Shown here in pieces: positions 17,444-25,659 of a stretch of 64,000 nucleotides of DNA. Below the pieces are notes generated by a model. It was not told the DNA's origin. It did not search any database and saw only the letters and a list, made by a program, of their open reading frames with translations. Location of the stretch: NCBI RefSeq assembly GCF_000720455.1, contig NZ_JOAK01000016.1, positions 248,001-312,000 of the forward strand. Reading direction: 5' to 3'. The position numbers and the translations under genes were made by a program. This DNA comes from Streptomyces virginiae. GTDB lineage: Bacteria > Actinomycetota > Actinomycetes > Streptomycetales > Streptomycetaceae. The first letter of the stretch is position 1; every line of letters starts with the position of its first letter.

Positions 17444-18637
17444 ATGCGAGCCCACCCGCCCGCCGGCCGACCCGACGACGGCGCGGCAGACACCCTGTTC
17501 GGCCTGGAGGACATCGACACCGGGCCGGCGTCCCGCGCGCAGGCGGACGCCGGCCCGCTCTTCCGGGACTCCCCGACCGCGCGCAGGCTGCTGTCCGTAC
17601 GGGCGATCTTCGCCGAGCCCGCAGCCGCGGCCTCCCCGCGCGGCAGGCAGGTCCTCGCCCGGTACCCCGACGCGGAGATCGTCCCCGTCGCCTCGCACTG
17701 GCGGATCCCGGACCTCCACGGCAACGAGGGGAACGTCGACCGCTGGGTCCGCATCAAGACCGAGACCCTGGTCCTGGGGGAGAAGAAGACGCTCACCACC
17801 CGGCCCAACGGCCGCTCCGCGGACTGGATCGCACCCGGCCCCGCCAACGGCTGCGCCATGGCCTGCGCCTACTGCTACGTCCCGCGCCGCAAGGGGTACG
17901 CCAACCCGATCACCGTCTTCACCAACATCGAGCGCACCATCGCCCACCTCTCCCGGCACCTCGCACGCCTCGGCCCCAAGCCCGAGGCCAACCAGTGCGA
18001 TCCGACCGCATGGGTCTACGACATCGGCGAGAACAGCGACTGCTCGGTCGACGCCCTGATCAGCGACAACGTGGCCGACCTGGTACGGGCCTTCGCGCGC
18101 TGGCCGGCCGCCAAGGCGTCCTTCGCCACCAAGTTCGTCAACCCCGACCTGCTCCTCCTGGACCCCCGCGGCCGTACCCGCGTGCGGTTCTCCCTCATGC
18201 CGCAGAGCGACTCCAAGCTGCTCGACATCCGCACCAGCCCGGTGGAGAGCCGCATCGCCGCGGCCGGAGACTTCCTGGACGCGGGCTACGAGGTCCACTT
18301 CAACCTCTCGCCCGTCGTCCTGCGCCCGGGCTGGGAACGGGACTGGTCCCTCCTGCTCCGGCACTTGGACGACGTACTGCCCGCCCGGGTGAAGGACCAG
18401 GCCGCCGCCGAAGTGATCATGCTGACGCACAACAAGGACCTGCACGACATCAACCTGGGCTGGCACCCGCGCGCGGAGGACGTCCTCTGGCGGCCCGGCA
18501 TCCAGCAGCCGAAGCGCTCGGAGAACGGCAGTTGGAACGTCCGCTACCGGGGCGAGGTGAAGGCCGGGGCCGTCGCGACGATGCGCGCGCTCGTGGCCGC
18601 CCACGCCCCGTGGCTCCGGATCCGTTACGCCTTCTGA
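17444..18637 (+). CDS. Spore photoproduct lyase family radical SAM protein
   Basis: A 397-residue radical SAM protein. The [4Fe-4S] site is the CAMACAYC motif (Cx3Cx2C) spaced as in spore photoproduct lyases, and the rest (ENSDCSVDALISDN, ATKFVNPDLLLLD, VHFNLSPVV) follows the actinobacterial SPL-like family. True spore photoproduct repair in streptomycetes is not established by this sequence; another thymine or nucleic-acid substrate is possible. The ATG at 17444 follows CAGGAGAC and is preferred to an upstream frame extension. Its neighbour at 15587 is also a DNA-damage-type family. Confidence 0.85.
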   Translation: MRAHPPAGRPDDGAADTLFGLEDIDTGPASRAQADAGPLFRDSPTARRLLSVRAIFAEPAAAASPRGRQVLARYPDAEIVPVASHWRIPDLHGNEGNVDRWVRIKTETLVLGEKKTLTTRPNGRSADWIAPGPANGCAMACAYCYVPRRKGYANPITVFTNIERTIAHLSRHLARLGPKPEANQCDPTAWVYDIGENSDCSVDALISDNVADLVRAFARWPAAKASFATKFVNPDLLLLDPRGRTRVRFSLMPQSDSKLLDIRTSPVESRIAAAGDFLDAGYEVHFNLSPVVLRPGWERDWSLLLRHLDDVLPARVKDQAAAEVIMLTHNKDLHDINLGWHPRAEDVLWRPGIQQPKRSENGSWNVRYRGEVKAGAVATMRALVAAHAPWLRIRYAF

Positions 18638-18660
18638 CCACTGAGGCCGTGTCAAGAGTA

Positions 18661-18702
18661 TTGACAGAAGTTGAACGCAATCGCAGTCTGAGAGCGCTCT
18701 CA
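18661..18702 (+). promoter_or_regulatory. Promoter with LacI-type operator before GH64 glucanase
   Basis: A TTGACA (18661-18666) and CAGTCT (18684-18689) lie 17 bp apart, a good vegetative promoter. Immediately downstream is the perfect palindrome TGAGAGCGCTCTCA (18689-18702), of the kind bound by LacI-family sugar regulators such as CebR (TGGGAGCGCTCCCA). It would sit on the transcription start, so repression lifted by a glucan oligosaccharide is likely. Confidence 0.75.
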
Positions 18703-18767
18703 CGCTTCAATACGTCGACCCCTGCCCGCGCCCGGTCCCATCGGCAGGTCCCCCCCACACAAGGAGG

Positions 18768-19961
18768 ATGAGAGTGTCCCGCTCGTCGAAAGCGCTGGTG
18801 TTCGGCGTCGCGGCGGTGTCCGTCGGCGCCGGCGTGCTGTTCTTCGGTCCGCCGCCTTCCGCCGAGGCCGTCCCGGCGACCATTCCGCTCACCATCAAGA
18901 ACGACTCCGGACGCAACGAGCCCGTTTACATCTACAACCTGGGCACCCAGCTCGCGTCGGGCCGGCAGGGCTGGGCCGACGCGAACGGAACGTTCCACCC
19001 CTGGCCCGCCGGAGGCAATCCGCCCACCCCCGCCCCCGATGCGGCGATCGCCGGCCCGGCCAACGGGCAGACCAAGACGATCCGGATGCCCAAGTTCTCC
19101 GGACGCGTCTACTTCTCGGTCGGACAGAAGCTCGTCTTCAAGCTCACCAGCGGCGGCCTGGTGCAGCCCGCCGTGCAGAACTCCTCCGACCCCAACCGCG
19201 ACATCCTGTTCAACTGGTCCGAGTACACCCTGAACGACGGTGGCCTGTGGATCAACAGCACCCAGGTCGACATGTTCTCCGCCCCGTACGCGGTGGGTGC
19301 GAAGGCGCCGGGCGGCACGGTCAAGAGCGCCGGCCACCTCAAGGCCGGCGGGTACAACGCCGTCTTCGCCGGGCTGCGGTCGGCCGGCTGGGGCGGCCTG
19401 ATCCAGAACCGCCCCGACGGCACCCCCCTGCGCGCGCTCTCGCCCGGCCACGGCATCGAGGCGGGCGGAATCCCGGCCGGCACGATGAACGACTACATCA
19501 ACCGCGTCTGGAGCAAGTACAGCTCCTCCACCCTCACCGTGACGCCGTTCGCGAACGAACCGAACACCAAGTACTACGGCCGGGTCTCGGGCAACGTCAT
19601 GAACTTCACCAACGGCTCGGGGGCGGTGGTCACCAGCTTCCAGAAGCCCGACTCCGACAGCGTCTTCGGCTGTTACAAGCTCCTGGACGCCCCCAACGAC
19701 ACCGTCCGCGGCCCCATCTCCCGCACCCTGTGCGCGGGCTTCAACCGCTCGACGCTCCTGACCAACCCGAACCAGCCCGACGCGAACGGCGCCGGCTTCT
19801 ACCGCGACGCCGTCACGAACCACTACTCCCGCCTCGTCCACGCCCAGATGGCGGACGGCAAGGCCTACGGCTTCGCCTTCGACGACGTGGGCGCCCACGA
19901 GTCACTGGTCCACGAAGCCAACCCCCAGGAGGCCTTCATGACGCTGGATCCGTTCAACTAG
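18768..19961 (+). CDS. Secreted GH64 beta-1,3-glucanase
   Basis: A 397-residue exported enzyme (signal peptide to about residue 35) with a single GH64 domain. Characteristic segments are TIPLTIKNDSGRNEPVYIYNLG, FSGRVYFSVGQKL, LFNWSEYTLNDGGLWINSTQVDMFSAPY and YGFAFDDVGAHES. GH64 enzymes release laminaripentaose from beta-1,3-glucan, useful against fungal walls. AAGGAGGATG runs directly into the ATG region. The promoter carries a CebR-like LacI palindrome. Confidence 0.92.
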   Translation: MRVSRSSKALVFGVAAVSVGAGVLFFGPPPSAEAVPATIPLTIKNDSGRNEPVYIYNLGTQLASGRQGWADANGTFHPWPAGGNPPTPAPDAAIAGPANGQTKTIRMPKFSGRVYFSVGQKLVFKLTSGGLVQPAVQNSSDPNRDILFNWSEYTLNDGGLWINSTQVDMFSAPYAVGAKAPGGTVKSAGHLKAGGYNAVFAGLRSAGWGGLIQNRPDGTPLRALSPGHGIEAGGIPAGTMNDYINRVWSKYSSSTLTVTPFANEPNTKYYGRVSGNVMNFTNGSGAVVTSFQKPDSDSVFGCYKLLDAPNDTVRGPISRTLCAGFNRSTLLTNPNQPDANGAGFYRDAVTNHYSRLVHAQMADGKAYGFAFDDVGAHESLVHEANPQEAFMTLDPFN

Positions 19962-20387
19962 CCCATGTCCTGGTACTCCTGACGGCGCGACCGGGCACGC
20001 AGCCTCGCCTGTCGCCGTGGGCGGCATCGGCCACAACGGGATCAGAACGGCTCGAAGCTCGGCTGAACGGGGCCGGTCTCCCGGCGGCGACCAGTTCCGC
20101 CAAGTCCTCCGGTTCCAGCAACTCCAGGGCTTCCGGTTCGATGCCGTGGTACTGGTCCACATAAGTGCTCGTCGGCGCTGTAGTCGTAACCCCAGGAAAT
20201 CAGCCCACCGGGCGCGGGGTGAAAGGGGTGCGGCACCTGCTCGGCGTCGCCGCGGCGCCGGGCCCTGTCCCGGCGTTCGGTGAACGTCTGGTGCGTCTTG
20301 CGCATGCGGTCCAGCAACGGGCTCGATCCGCGCGGGTGGAAGACGACGAGAGGCGTGGCCCGGCCGGGCCGCGTCGTCGCCCGCGGG
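19962..20387. other. Region with decayed coding sequence
   Basis: No intact gene is seen here. The minus strand contains the SUKH-like fragment listed separately, and beyond it (about 20067-20158) another minus-frame segment, DQYHGIEPEALELLEPEDLA, that is codon-like but has no good start. It reads as eroded accessory DNA between the glucanase and the STAS-like gene. Confidence 0.5.
20155..20355 (-). pseudogene. SMI1/KNR4 (SUKH)-like fragment
   Basis: The minus strand reads TPLVVFHPRGSSPLLDRM, then a charged helix, then VPHPFHPAPGGLISWGYDYS, matching the middle of SUKH immunity-type proteins (VFHP... and HPEPGGLLPWG). The N-terminal part is missing and the frame breaks after SADEHL, where related proteins continue with a W-rich strand. 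Intact members are often immunity proteins of polymorphic toxins. The identity is a pattern-based judgement. Confidence 0.45.
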
Positions 20388-20720
20388 TCAGTGGTTGTGG
20401 CGCGCCCCGTGTTCCAGCCAGTGGGGGCGGGGGGCGCCGGACTCGTCGGGGCCGAAGGGGGAGAGCGGGGCTCGTCCGCCGGGGGCCGTCGCGGTGAGGG
20501 GGACGCCGAGGCTCTGGCACATCCGTTGTGCGCGGGCCAGTGCGCTGAAGGTCATGGGGGAGGGGGAGCGGCTCGGCAGTTCGACCGTGACCCGCTCGGG
20601 GCGGTGCGCGTGGACCAGGGATTCGATCTGCAGGGCGGCCGCCGCCCGGTCGGTGACGTTCAGCTCGTGCAGGATCCGCACGTGCAGCGTTCCGTCGCTG
20701 ATGTGGTGACTGATGACCAT
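20388..20720 (-). CDS. STAS-like small protein
   Basis: A 110-residue protein. The segment LHVRILHELNVTDRAAAALQ, followed by a helix and RVTVELPSRSPSPMTFSALARAQRMCQSLGVPLT, follows the strand-helix pattern of anti-sigma-factor antagonist (STAS) domains. The usual phosphorylated Ser would fall near SPSPMTFS. A GGGGAGG lies upstream of the ATG. It stands alone; a role in sigma-factor control is inference. Confidence 0.5.
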   Translation of the reverse strand: MVISHHISDGTLHVRILHELNVTDRAAAALQIESLVHAHRPERVTVELPSRSPSPMTFSALARAQRMCQSLGVPLTATAPGGRAPLSPFGPDESGAPRPHWLEHGARHNH

Positions 20721-20802
20721 GCCGGACCTCCCCGCACACCGGGCTCCCCGGACGACACCAGTGTGCGGCAGGCGGCCCGCCCGGACGAGTCGGGCCGCCC
20801 CG

Positions 20803-21591
20803 TCACGCCTTGAGGGCCCGCCCCGCCACCGTCAGGGCCAGGCGGCGCGGAGCCAGCGCGGACGCCGTCGCGGAGAGCCGGTTGCCGATGCCGACGACGA
20901 TGCTGGGCGGCGTCCTGTCGCGCTCCAGCGCCCGGCGGGCCGCCGTGACGACCTGCTCGGGGGTGGCCATCCGCCCGACGGCGGCGTCCTGACTGCCGAC
21001 GACGTCGAAGAACTCGGTGCGGACCGGGCCGGGCGAGACGGCCAGCACCCGCAGCGAGGAGGACCGCGTCTCGTACGCGACGGCCTCGGTGAAGTTCAGG
21101 ACGAACGCCTTGGTTGCGCCGTAGACCGCCATCGCCGGGGTCGGCTGGTAGGCGGCCGCGCTCGCGACGGTGACGAGGGCGCCCCGGCCGTCGGCGGTCA
21201 GGTCCGGCAGGAACTGCCTGGTCAGCTCCGTCAGCGCCGTCACGTTGAGCTGGATCATCTCGCCGATCCGTGCGGGGTCCTGGTCGGCGAACGGGCCGTG
21301 GCTGCCGAAGCCCGCGTTGTTGATCAGGGTGTGCACCGGGAGCCCGAGCCGGTCGAGCTCCGCGCGCAGCTCGGCCGCGGCGCCCGGCCGGGCCAGGTCG
21401 GCGGCGACCGCGCGGGCCGTCACCCCGTACCGGCGCCGCAGGTCCGCCGCCACCTCCTCCAGCCGCTCGACGCGACGGGCGACGAGGACGACGTCCGCGC
21501 CGCGCTCCGCCCACTGACGGGCGAACTCGACGCCGAGTCCTGCGCTCGCCCCGGTGATCAGGGCTGTGGTTCCGCGGTATGTCATAGACAT
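20803..21591 (-). CDS. Short-chain dehydrogenase/reductase (SDR)
   Basis: A 262-residue classical SDR: cofactor motif TGASAGLG with VVLVARR indicating NADP, NNAGFGS, a catalytic Ser in VASAAAY, and YGATK for Tyr and Lys, then SPGPVRTEF. The ATG at 21591 (MSMTYRG) is preferred over upstream starts because it precedes the Rossmann strand directly. It is divergent from a TetR gene across a perfect 17-bp palindrome, so it is the likely target. The substrate is unknown. Confidence 0.88.
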   Translation of the reverse strand: MSMTYRGTTALITGASAGLGVEFARQWAERGADVVLVARRVERLEEVAADLRRRYGVTARAVAADLARPGAAAELRAELDRLGLPVHTLINNAGFGSHGPFADQDPARIGEMIQLNVTALTELTRQFLPDLTADGRGALVTVASAAAYQPTPAMAVYGATKAFVLNFTEAVAYETRSSSLRVLAVSPGPVRTEFFDVVGSQDAAVGRMATPEQVVTAARRALERDRTPPSIVVGIGNRLSATASALAPRRLALTVAGRALKA

Positions 21592-21658
21592 GGTCGGCGC
21601 GCTCCGTTCCGGTGTTCCGGCCGATGGACGATAATTCGAATGTAGGCAGAGCAAACAT

Positions 21659-21675
21659 TGTTGTCAATGACAACA
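21659..21675. promoter_or_regulatory. TetR operator between SDR and tetR
   Basis: TGTTGTCA and TGACAACA are perfect 8-bp arms around a single A. It lies 67 bp before the SDR start and 20 bp before the tetR start, so binding would control both. Confidence 0.75.
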
Positions 21676-21695
21676 TCGACTGAGGGGAGGCCGCC

Positions 21696-22319
21696 TTGGC
21701 CGACGCCGATTCGCCCTACCACCACGGCAACCTCCGAGAGGCCCTGCTGGCGCGCGCGGAGGTGGTCCTCGCGACGTCCGGGGCGGACAGCCTGTCCCTC
21801 CGCGCCCTCGCGCGGGACCTCGGTGTCAGCCACGCGGCACCCGGACGCCACTTCCGCGACCGGCAGGCACTGCTCGACGCGCTCGCCGTGGGCGGCTTCA
21901 CCCGCCTCAACGAGGGTCTGCGGGCCGCGGTCGACGAGCCCGGCCCCGTCACCGCCCGGCTCGCCGGCATGGGGCGCGCCTACGTCGCCTTCGCCGTGGC
22001 GAACGCCCCGCTGCTGAGCCTGATGTTCACGGTCAAGCACGCCGACGACTCCAGCGCCGAGCTGCGCGAGCTCGGCCACCAGAGCCTGCGGATCGCCGCC
22101 GGGCTCATCGCCCTCGCGCAGCGGGAGGGTGTCGTACGGGCGGGTGAGCCGGACCGCCTCGCCCAGGTCGCCTTCTCCACCGTCCACGGCCTCGCGGCCC
22201 TGGCGGTCGGCTCCCTCCTGGAGGACACCCCGCTGTCCGAGGCGACCGACCTCGCCCTCGACGTCCTGCTCACCGGCCTCGCGGCCCCCGGCGGTGACGC
22301 GGCCCGGCCGGGTGCCTGA
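21696..22319 (+). CDS. TetR-family regulator (WHG-domain type)
   Basis: A 207-residue regulator starting with TTG behind GAGGGGAGG. The N-terminal YHHGNLREALLARAE and the helix-turn-helix LSLRALARDLGVSHAAPGRH are typical of the TetR group with a WHG C-terminal domain. It is divergent from the SDR gene with a perfect palindrome between them and most likely represses that gene and itself. The inducer is unknown. Confidence 0.87.
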   Translation: MADADSPYHHGNLREALLARAEVVLATSGADSLSLRALARDLGVSHAAPGRHFRDRQALLDALAVGGFTRLNEGLRAAVDEPGPVTARLAGMGRAYVAFAVANAPLLSLMFTVKHADDSSAELRELGHQSLRIAAGLIALAQREGVVRAGEPDRLAQVAFSTVHGLAALAVGSLLEDTPLSEATDLALDVLLTGLAAPGGDAARPGA

Positions 22320-22746
22320 CCACTCGAAACGGTGATTCCTCCGGCGCCGCGCCCCGCCCGGCGGGTGTCCTGATCGGCAAGACACCCCCTAGGTCGCGTC
22401 CGCGAAGTCCCGCCTCCGGGCGGCCGACGCTACTTTGCGGACACTCCCTAGCGCATTTCCGCCCGGTGTGCCACTTCGTGACCGGGCGGTGCGGCCGGTG
22501 CCGGCGGGGTTCCGGGTGCGCAGGCCCCTGCCGTCAAGGTGCGGGCGGGCCGTCGACCTCCCCTTACGCCGGCCGCCGCCGAGCGCCGCCCGATACTGCG
22601 GCCGGAAATCGTCGTCGGAGATGACGCATAACGGTTCCTTCGGTCCGATGAACTCCAACGAAAGCGCCCGTACGGGCAGTTGGGCGTAGTTATGCTCCCG
22701 CCCACCGGTCAGAAGGTAACCCTTTTCCGATAATTCGAGGACGCCG
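22320..22746. other. Intergenic region with a long imperfect hairpin and repeated motif
   Basis: No gene is seen. GTCCGCGAAGT (22398-22408) pairs with ACTTTGCGGAC (22432-22442), enclosing a smaller CCGCC/GGCGG stem. This is flanked by GACACCCCCTAG (22381-22392) and GACACTCCCTAG (22440-22451). The 15-mer CGCTAGGGAGTGTCC, the reverse of part of the second motif, also occurs near 1991-2005, suggesting a dispersed miniature element or insertion end. The right half should contain the conservon promoter. Confidence 0.4.
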
Positions 22747-24291
22747 ATGGAGCAAAGAGACATTCCACCCGAAACGGTCCACCCGGAGGTGGGAGCAAGC
22801 CGGGCGCTGCCCGCGTTCGCCTCCCTGGCCGCCGTATGCCTGGCCGGGGCGCTTGTTTCCTCCTCCGAGCCGGTCGGCACCATCCTGATCGCCGCCGGCG
22901 CCCTCTGCGGCGCCGCGGTGTTCGTGGAGGCCTTGCGGCGCGGCCGCGCGCTCGCCGCCCGCAGCGCCCAGATCGCCGCGCTCCAGCACACCCTGGCCCG
23001 CCAGGAGACCGAGGCGACCCGCCTGTCCGCCGTCGTGCTCCCCGAGGCCATCGAGCGACTGCGCCGGGGCGAGGTGGCCGAGGAGGTGCTCACCTCCCTG
23101 GGCGGCCGCGCCGGACACGGCAACCGCTGGGGCAACGACGCCGCCCTCACCCCCCGCTTCAGGGCCGCCCTCCAGGCCGTACTGGCCCACGTCATCGACG
23201 CCGTCGACAACGAGGAGAGCCTGCGCGACTCGGCGCAGCGGGCCTTCGTCAACGTCGCCCGCCGCGTGCAGGCGATCGTCCACCAACAGGCCCACGAGAT
23301 GCGCGAGATGGAGGACCGGCACGGCCGCAACCCGGACGTGTTCGGCGACCTCCTGCGACTCGACCACGGCACCGCCCTCATCGGCAGGCTCGCCGACTCG
23401 ATCTCGGTCCTCGGCGGTGCGCGCCCCGGCCGCCAGTGGAGCAGGGCCGTCACCCTCTACAGCGTGATGCGCGGCGCGATGTCGCGGATCATCGACTACC
23501 AGCGCGTGGAACTCCACTCGGTCACCGAGGTCGCCGTCGTCGGCCCGGTCGTCGAACCGCTGATCCACACCCTCGCGGAGCTGCTGGACAACGCCACCCG
23601 CTACTCCCCGCCGCACACCCGGGTCCACCTCACCGCCGTCGAGGTGCAGTCGGGCATCGCCGTGGAGATCGAGGACGGCGGCCTCAGCATGAGCGAGGAG
23701 GCCCGCGCACGCGCCGAGAAGATGCTCGCGCAGGCACAGTCCGGCATCGACCTCAACGACCTGGGCGAGACGCCGCGCCTGGGCCTGGCCGTGGTCGGCC
23801 GGCTGGCGCAGGCGTACGGCTTCCAGGTGTCGCTGCGCTCCTCCGCTTACGGCGGCGTCCGCGCCGTGGTCATCGTGCCGCAGCACCTGATCACCACCGC
23901 GTCCGCGGCGACGGGTCTCGCCCACGGCATCGGCTCCTCCTCGGGGCCCAGGGCCGTGTCGGCCACACCGCGCGAGCACCCCGTCGACGCGTCGTCGGTC
24001 GGCGTGTCCGTGCCGCGGCCGGCTCCCGCGCCGATGTCCGGGCCCATGCCCGGGCCGATGCCCGTCAGCGGCGGGGCGAGCTCCGAACGCACCGCGACCG
24101 GTCTGCCGCAGCGGCGCCGCAAGGACCGTGTCACCACCTCCGACGTCCGGCCGGCGGCGGGGCCGCAGCCGGCGGACGACAACGGCCCCGGAATGTGGCT
24201 GGAGGCCTTCCACAGCGGCCTGGCCGGTGAGCCCGGCCAGGACGCACCGGGCGCCCAGGACTCGTCGGGTTCAGCGACCAAAGGGGCGTAA
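22747..24291 (+). CDS. cvnA: Conservon sensor kinase-like protein CvnA
   Basis: A 514-residue membrane protein and first gene of a conservon. Two membrane segments (about residues 20-40 and 44-62) are followed by a coiled linker and an HATPase domain (LAELLDNATRYSPPHTRVHL as the N-box, VEIEDGGLSMSEEA, GLAVVGRLAQAYG). There is no clear phosphoacceptor His box, as expected for nucleotide-binding conservon sensors. A Pro/Ser-rich tail ends the protein. The Cvn proteins are proposed to form a membrane complex in which CvnA recruits CvnB-D. The next gene begins 7 bp downstream. Confidence 0.9.
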   Translation: MEQRDIPPETVHPEVGASRALPAFASLAAVCLAGALVSSSEPVGTILIAAGALCGAAVFVEALRRGRALAARSAQIAALQHTLARQETEATRLSAVVLPEAIERLRRGEVAEEVLTSLGGRAGHGNRWGNDAALTPRFRAALQAVLAHVIDAVDNEESLRDSAQRAFVNVARRVQAIVHQQAHEMREMEDRHGRNPDVFGDLLRLDHGTALIGRLADSISVLGGARPGRQWSRAVTLYSVMRGAMSRIIDYQRVELHSVTEVAVVGPVVEPLIHTLAELLDNATRYSPPHTRVHLTAVEVQSGIAVEIEDGGLSMSEEARARAEKMLAQAQSGIDLNDLGETPRLGLAVVGRLAQAYGFQVSLRSSAYGGVRAVVIVPQHLITTASAATGLAHGIGSSSGPRAVSATPREHPVDASSVGVSVPRPAPAPMSGPMPGPMPVSGGASSERTATGLPQRRRKDRVTTSDVRPAAGPQPADDNGPGMWLEAFHSGLAGEPGQDAPGAQDSSGSATKGA

Positions 24292-24297
24292 GCAGTG

Positions 24298-24702
24298 ATG
24301 ACTCAGCGAAGCAGCATGGACTGGATGCTCAAGGACCTGGCCGCCGGCGTGCCGCAGACACGGCACGTGATCGTACTGTCCGCGGACGGGCTCTGCGTGG
24401 CGCAGTACGGGGCCGAGACGGACACGGCCGACCGCTTGGCGGCCGCCTGCGCGGGCCTGCAGAGCCTCGCCGGAGCGGTGGCCGCCGAACTGCCCAGCTC
24501 CCAGGGCAGAATGCGGCTGGTCGTGATCGAGATGGACGGCGGGTTCTTCTACCTGATGGCCGCCGGAGACGGCTCCTACCTCGCGGTACTCGCCGACGAG
24601 GGTGTCGACGCGGGCCTGATGGGCGCGCAGATGCGCAACCTGGTGACCCGAATGGGGGACCACCTGAGCAGCCCGCCGCGGCATGACGGGCAGCCCGCGT
24701 GA
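24298..24702 (+). CDS. cvnB: Conservon roadblock/LC7 protein CvnB
   Basis: A 134-residue roadblock/LC7 domain (LDWMLKDLAAGVPQTRHVIVL-type start, VLSADGLCVAQYG, FFYLMAAGDGSYLAVLAD). Roadblock proteins regulate small GTPases, here presumably CvnD. GTG at 24295 is an alternative start one codon earlier. Its stop overlaps the GTG of cvnC. Confidence 0.93.
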   Translation: MTQRSSMDWMLKDLAAGVPQTRHVIVLSADGLCVAQYGAETDTADRLAAACAGLQSLAGAVAAELPSSQGRMRLVVIEMDGGFFYLMAAGDGSYLAVLADEGVDAGLMGAQMRNLVTRMGDHLSSPPRHDGQPA

Positions 24703-25058
24703 AAGAGCCGCCCGCAAGCTGGGAGGAGAGCAGTCCCGAACGGCTGTACGTCATCACCGGCGGACGCAGTGGACCCTCCACCTCCGTCCGGCTGGACCTC
24801 GTGACCTTAGTGGTGGCCAAAGGGCCTCCCCGGCCCGAGATGCAACCCGAGCAGGCCTCCATCCTGCGGATGTGCCAGTCACCGCTGTCGGTGGCCGAGA
24901 TCGCCGCGTACGTGGGCCTGCCCGTGAGCGTCGTCACCGTGCTGGTCGGAGACCTGATGGCCGCCCAGCGCGTGCACGTCCGCCCGCCCATTCCCGCCGC
25001 GCAGCTACCCGACCTTGCTCTGATCGAGGCAGTGATCGATGGACTTCAGAAGCTCTGA
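24699..25058 (+). CDS. cvnC: Conservon DUF742 protein CvnC, with a TTA codon
   Basis: A 119-residue DUF742 protein with a winged-helix-like core (MCQSPLSVAEIAAYVGLPVS). It overlaps cvnB by 4 bp (GTGA) and cvnD by 20 bp. Codon 37 (24807-24809, in DLVTLVV) is TTA, the rare leucine codon read by the bldA tRNA in streptomycetes; synthesis of CvnC may therefore be tied to development. Confidence 0.93.
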   Translation: MKEPPASWEESSPERLYVITGGRSGPSTSVRLDLVTLVVAKGPPRPEMQPEQASILRMCQSPLSVAEIAAYVGLPVSVVTVLVGDLMAAQRVHVRPPIPAAQLPDLALIEAVIDGLQKL

Positions 25059-25659
25059 CCCGCCCGCCGGGCCGCGCGAGGCGGACATACTGCCGCAGAC
25101 GGCCGCGGCGGCCGTGAAGGTCGTCATCGTCGGCGGCTTCGGCGTGGGCAAGACGACGTTGGTCGGTGCGGTCAGCGAGATCAAGCCGCTGACCACCGAG
25201 GAGACGATGACCAGGGCCGGCGTCGGCGTCGACGACACCTGGGGCGTCGCCCGCAAGATCACCACCACCGTGGCCATGGACTTCGGCCGCATCAGCATCA
25301 ACGACGAACTCGTTCTGTACCTGTTCGGGACACCCGGCCAGGAGCGCTTCTGGTTCCTGTGGCGCGGGCTGTTCGAAGGCGCGCTCGGAGCCGTCGTACT
25401 CCTCGACACCCGTCGGCTGGAGATCAGCTTCGACGTCATCGGGCGGCTTGAGGAGCGCGGCGTCCCCTTCGTCGTGGCCGTCAACTCCTTCCCCGGCGCG
25501 CCCGAGCACCCGCTGGAGGAGCTGCGCGAGGCCCTCGACCTGCCGCCCGCCGTCCCGATCCTCGTCTGTGACGCCAGAAGGCGGGAATCGTCCCGCGACG
25601 TCCTGCTGACCCTCATGCGCTACCTGCACTCCCAGGCAGCCACCCAGGAGGCAATGTGA
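25039..25659 (+). CDS. cvnD: Conservon small GTPase CvnD
   Basis: A 206-residue Ras-like GTP-binding protein. The P-loop is GGFGVGKTTLVG, switch-like region follows at ETMTRAGVGVDDT, the Walker B/G3 motif is FGTPGQERFWFLW, and NSFP supplies the base-contact position. It begins inside cvnC and ends overlapping the P450 start by 4 bp, so the operon is translationally coupled. Confidence 0.93.
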   Translation: MDFRSSDPPAGPREADILPQTAAAAVKVVIVGGFGVGKTTLVGAVSEIKPLTTEETMTRAGVGVDDTWGVARKITTTVAMDFGRISINDELVLYLFGTPGQERFWFLWRGLFEGALGAVVLLDTRRLEISFDVIGRLEERGVPFVVAVNSFPGAPEHPLEELREALDLPPAVPILVCDARRRESSRDVLLTLMRYLHSQAATQEAM

